Positions 6,535-8,340 of a stretch of 8,340 bases of DNA are shown here, piece by piece. The position numbers were made by a program, and so were the translations under genes. Every line of letters starts with the position of its first letter. Position 1 is the stretch's first letter. The stretch is from Ignavibacteria bacterium UBA4661 (GTDB taxonomy: Bacteria > Bacteroidota > Ignavibacteria > Kapaibacteriales > UBA4661): the NCBI GenBank assembly GCA_002405405.1, contig DHLT01000310.1, positions 11,009 to 19,348 on the forward strand. The letters are read 5' to 3'. The notes below the pieces were generated by a model. It saw only the letters and a list, made by a program, of their open reading frames with translations, was not told where the DNA came from and ran no database searches.

Positions 6535-7989
6535 ATGCTTTTGAATCGGCTTTCGATACGAACAAAAATTATTACTGCTTATACGGTAGTTTTTGGTACG
6601 CTGATTTTGGCATTTGCGGCAATTATTTACGAAACGAGTTATCAATCTGCAATCGCACAAACAGATTTACGACTTGAGGAATATATGTCGGAAATTCTGG
6701 AAGATATTGATGTGCAAGCCTCAAACCAAGCGGATACACTTGCGCCCGGAGCCCTACCTGTCATTAGTATAGCCACATGGGAATACCCCGATGCTTATGT
6801 TGATATTTTTGGACCGAATACTGAGTACATTTTAGGTGACTCGCTTTTGACCTCTTCTCTTGATTCCCGCCTACGAAGCGCACCACGGCGGGAATTTCGT
6901 TTTGAGAATATTGTTATCAATGAACGTGAATATCGTTGTTTGCGAAGAGCCGACATGGCAGAAAAAGCACTCCGGCATGTAGTGTGTGTCAGCATTCGTT
7001 TAGATGGTGTTGAGCGTGCCATGCGGCAATTACAGTTAGTATTTATTGTGGTCATCCCCTCTGCCTTGCTTTTAGCAGGACTTGCGGCATTGCGTATTAC
7101 TAAACAAGCTTTCAAACCTATCACTTCGATGATTCGCACGACTCGTACGATTACCGCCAACAACCTGCAGGAACGCCTGATTCTTCCTAAAGTCAATGAT
7201 GAAGTACACTTGCTTGGCGAAACGCTCAATGCTATGATGGATCGTCTTGAGCGCGGTTTTCTTAGTCAAAAGCAATTTGTAGCTGATGCCTCGCACGAGA
7301 TTCGCACACCGCTCACGATTCTTCGAAATGAACTGGAGTTTGCACGGCGCACCGATGATTCAGCCGAAGCAAATGAAAGTATTGATATTGCACTCGGCGA
7401 GATTGACCGCTTATCTGAACTTACCGAGGCACTGCTCTTGCTGAGTAAACTGGATAGTCGTCAATTACAACTCAAGTATTCGCAAGAACATATTATTGAA
7501 TTGATCGACGAATGCCTGCTTTTACTTCGCGAAAAAGCCGTAGCAAAATCAATTAGTATGGAGGTCTATACACCGGACACAGAGGACCCACAGCGTTTCC
7601 TCCACATACTTGATGTAAAGAAAATCAAAAGTGTTCTTATCAATCTTATTGATAATGCCATTAAGTATTCACCTCAGCATAGCATGATACATATTTCTTG
7701 CATCTTTGAGGAAAGAGTAACACATATCGCGGTGGCTGATACCGGAGCAGGTATTCCCCCGGAAGAAATCCCCATGATTTGCAATCGTTTTTATCGCTCG
7801 GCAATTGTACGTACCACCACAGAAGGTAATGGTTTGGGACTTGCTATTGCAAAATCCCTCATTGAGATACAGGGTGGTCATCTAGTTGTTGAGAGTGTAC
7901 TTGGCATAGGATCGACATTCACCATTACTATACCATATCATGTTGACAAACCCACCTACGAAAAAACTACGGAGCCACGTCGTCAATGA
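6535..7989 (+). CDS. Membrane-bound sensor histidine kinase
   Basis: A classical EnvZ-type sensor kinase of 484 residues in the inner membrane. Transmembrane segment 1 is at about 12-32 and segment 2 at about 168-186. The 135-residue extracytoplasmic sensor between them is not recognised and contains two cysteines (135 and 151) that could form a disulphide. A HAMP linker follows (about 187-240). The HisKA domain carries FVADASHEIRTPLT with phospho-acceptor His254, and the ATPase domain (about 360-467) has NLIDNAIKYS (N box, 370-379), DTGAGIP (G1, 402-408), NRFYRS (F box) and GNGLGLAIAK (G2, 431-440). All catalytic motifs are intact, and there is no receiver or PAS domain. The start is ATG at 6535, directly before segment 1, with no Shine-Dalgarno. 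The 13-base gap suggests co-transcription with trpS. No response regulator is adjacent in the window, so its partner and signal are unknown. Confidence 0.95.
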   Translation: MLLNRLSIRTKIITAYTVVFGTLILAFAAIIYETSYQSAIAQTDLRLEEYMSEILEDIDVQASNQADTLAPGALPVISIATWEYPDAYVDIFGPNTEYILGDSLLTSSLDSRLRSAPRREFRFENIVINEREYRCLRRADMAEKALRHVVCVSIRLDGVERAMRQLQLVFIVVIPSALLLAGLAALRITKQAFKPITSMIRTTRTITANNLQERLILPKVNDEVHLLGETLNAMMDRLERGFLSQKQFVADASHEIRTPLTILRNELEFARRTDDSAEANESIDIALGEIDRLSELTEALLLLSKLDSRQLQLKYSQEHIIELIDECLLLLREKAVAKSISMEVYTPDTEDPQRFLHILDVKKIKSVLINLIDNAIKYSPQHSMIHISCIFEERVTHIAVADTGAGIPPEEIPMICNRFYRSAIVRTTTEGNGLGLAIAKSLIEIQGGHLVVESVLGIGSTFTITIPYHVDKPTYEKTTEPRRQ

Positions 7990-8012
7990 ACAAAAATTCA
8001 GAAATCGTTTCA

Positions 8013-8040
8013 TTGAAATTTCAGGTAGTGCGTGTAGATT
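8013..8040 (+). promoter_or_regulatory. Candidate promoter of the Lys/Glu-rich gene
   Basis: TTGAAA (8013-8018) and TAGATT (8035-8040) are -35-like and -10-like hexamers with a 16-base spacer; each matches four of six consensus bases or slightly better. Transcription would begin near 8047, just before the hairpin at 8049-8072. The -35 element overlaps the palindrome TGAAATTTCA (8014-8023), and a related GAAA-tcg-TTTC dyad lies at 8001-8011. These could be operator half-sites. The call rests on pattern alone. Confidence 0.3.
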
Positions 8041-8048
8041 GCGCTTAT

Positions 8049-8072
8049 TGATTCACTCACAATGAGTAATCA
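8049..8072 (+). promoter_or_regulatory. Hairpin or operator upstream of the Lys/Glu-rich gene
   Basis: The left arm TGATTCACTCA pairs with the right arm TGAGTAATCA, leaving one bulged C and the loop CAA: ten base pairs in total. The nearest T-run (8080-8085) starts seven bases after the stem, which is far for an intrinsic terminator of the kinase transcript. The alternatives are a 5' stem-loop in the leader of the next gene or a DNA operator. The sequence does not decide between them. Confidence 0.4.
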
Positions 8073-8102
8073 TCCCTTATTTTTTATCACCCTTTATTTC
8101 AT

Positions 8103-8106
8103 GGAG
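8103..8106 (+). promoter_or_regulatory. Shine-Dalgarno sequence deciding the start of the last gene
   Basis: GGAG lies six bases before the ATG at 8113, an ideal spacing. It forms part of an earlier in-frame ATG (8101), which would otherwise add the residues MEFI. Because that ATG merges into the ribosome binding site, and the signal peptide is typical from the second Met, 8113 is preferred. No other gene start in the window has a comparable site. Confidence 0.65.
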
Positions 8107-8112
8107 TTTATC

Positions 8113-8340
8113 ATGAAAGCACTTCGTAGCCTTGCACTCGTTGCAATCCTCGGTCTCTCTTTTTCAGTTGTAGCTTCTGCTCAAGATAAAGAGCACAAAG
8201 CAGAGAAGAAAGAAGCGAAAAAAGAGAAGAAAGCTGACAAAAAAGCTGAGAAAAAAGAAGAGAAAAAAGAAGAGACAAAGAAAGAGAAAAAAGAGAAAAA
8301 AGCTAAGAAAGAAGAGAAAAAAGAAGAAAAGAAAGAAGAA
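8113..8340 (+). CDS. Secreted Lys/Glu-rich low-complexity protein (3' end outside window)
   Basis: The first 76 codons are visible and the frame runs off the window without a stop. Residues 1-23 form a textbook signal peptide: MKALR, a hydrophobic core, then the cleavage motif ASA before Gln24. There is no lipobox cysteine, so export to the periplasm or beyond is likely. Residues 25-76 contain 26 Lys, 17 Glu, 5 Ala, 2 Asp, 1 His and 1 Thr, with no aromatic or aliphatic residue larger than Ala. Twelve Lys-Lys pairs recur every 3-5 residues (mean about 3.7), which in a helix would place many lysines on one face and acidic residues on the other. A stable single alpha-helix or a disordered polyampholyte are both possible. 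I do not recognise a family; similarity to TolA-like or acid-shock-like charged regions is compositional only. It lies 123 bases after the kinase gene, with its own candidate promoter. Confidence 0.8.
   Translation, partial: MKALRSLALVAILGLSFSVVASAQDKEHKAEKKEAKKEKKADKKAEKKEEKKEETKKEKKEKKAKKEEKKEEKKEE
8218..8322 (+). repeat. Polypurine stretch with seven A6 runs
   Basis: Within the Lys/Glu-rich gene, runs of exactly six A begin at 8218, 8239, 8251, 8263, 8287, 8296 and 8317. All are in phase as AAA-AAA (Lys-Lys). From 8218 to the window end the + strand is almost all A and G; the only T's are at 8235, 8247 and 8304. Such runs favour polymerase or ribosome slippage. A shift to the -1 frame meets TGA at 8235 or 8247 or TAA at 8304, whereas the +1 frame stays open to the window end. 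Confidence 0.7.

Noticed and set aside
8101..8112. ATG at 8101 as the start of the Lys/Glu-rich gene
   Set aside because: It overlaps the GGAG that is ideally spaced for the ATG at 8113, and the signal peptide reads naturally from the second Met.

Overview
The window carries eight protein genes on a mid-GC, densely packed bacterial chromosome segment: the 3' end of acetate kinase, a small Fe(II)/2-oxoglutarate-type oxygenase, a membrane GT-C glycosyltransferase, a PaaG-like enoyl-CoA hydratase/isomerase, pyruvate kinase, tryptophanyl-tRNA synthetase, a sensor histidine kinase, and the 5' end of a secreted protein made almost only of Lys and Glu. No rRNA, tRNA, CRISPR array, insertion sequence or phage gene was seen. 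Gene starts mostly lack a Shine-Dalgarno sequence, which would fit the Bacteroidota/Chlorobiota (FCB) group. That placement is an inference and not a firm one.

Layout. On the + strand, ackA (1-564) is followed after 17 bases by the oxygenase gene (582-1325). This pair converges on a minus-strand pair separated from it by only 25 bases: the glycosyltransferase (2871 down to 1351) and, upstream of it on the same strand, the crotonase-family gene (3817 down to 3029). The crotonase gene and pyk (3997-5460) are divergent across a 179-base region that holds a perfect 7+7 inverted repeat and a plausible pyk promoter. A likely intrinsic terminator uses the last codons and stop of pyk as its stem. A new + strand unit then begins: trpS (5517-6521) and, 13 bases later, the histidine kinase (6535-7989). 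After a 123-base gap with palindromes and a hairpin comes the Lys/Glu-rich secreted protein, cut by the window end.

Function. Acetate kinase and pyruvate kinase both belong to ATP-yielding central carbon metabolism, and the crotonase-family enzyme to acyl-CoA metabolism. The glycosyltransferase probably acts at the envelope on a polyprenyl-phosphate sugar donor. The kinase has no response regulator beside it in this window. The most unusual item is the terminal gene. After a normal signal peptide it encodes 52 visible residues, of which 26 are Lys and 17 are Glu, with Lys-Lys pairs spaced 3-5 residues apart. It is also the only gene here with a well-placed Shine-Dalgarno sequence. No complete new system is visible; the kinase plus secreted charged protein is the best candidate for follow-up.
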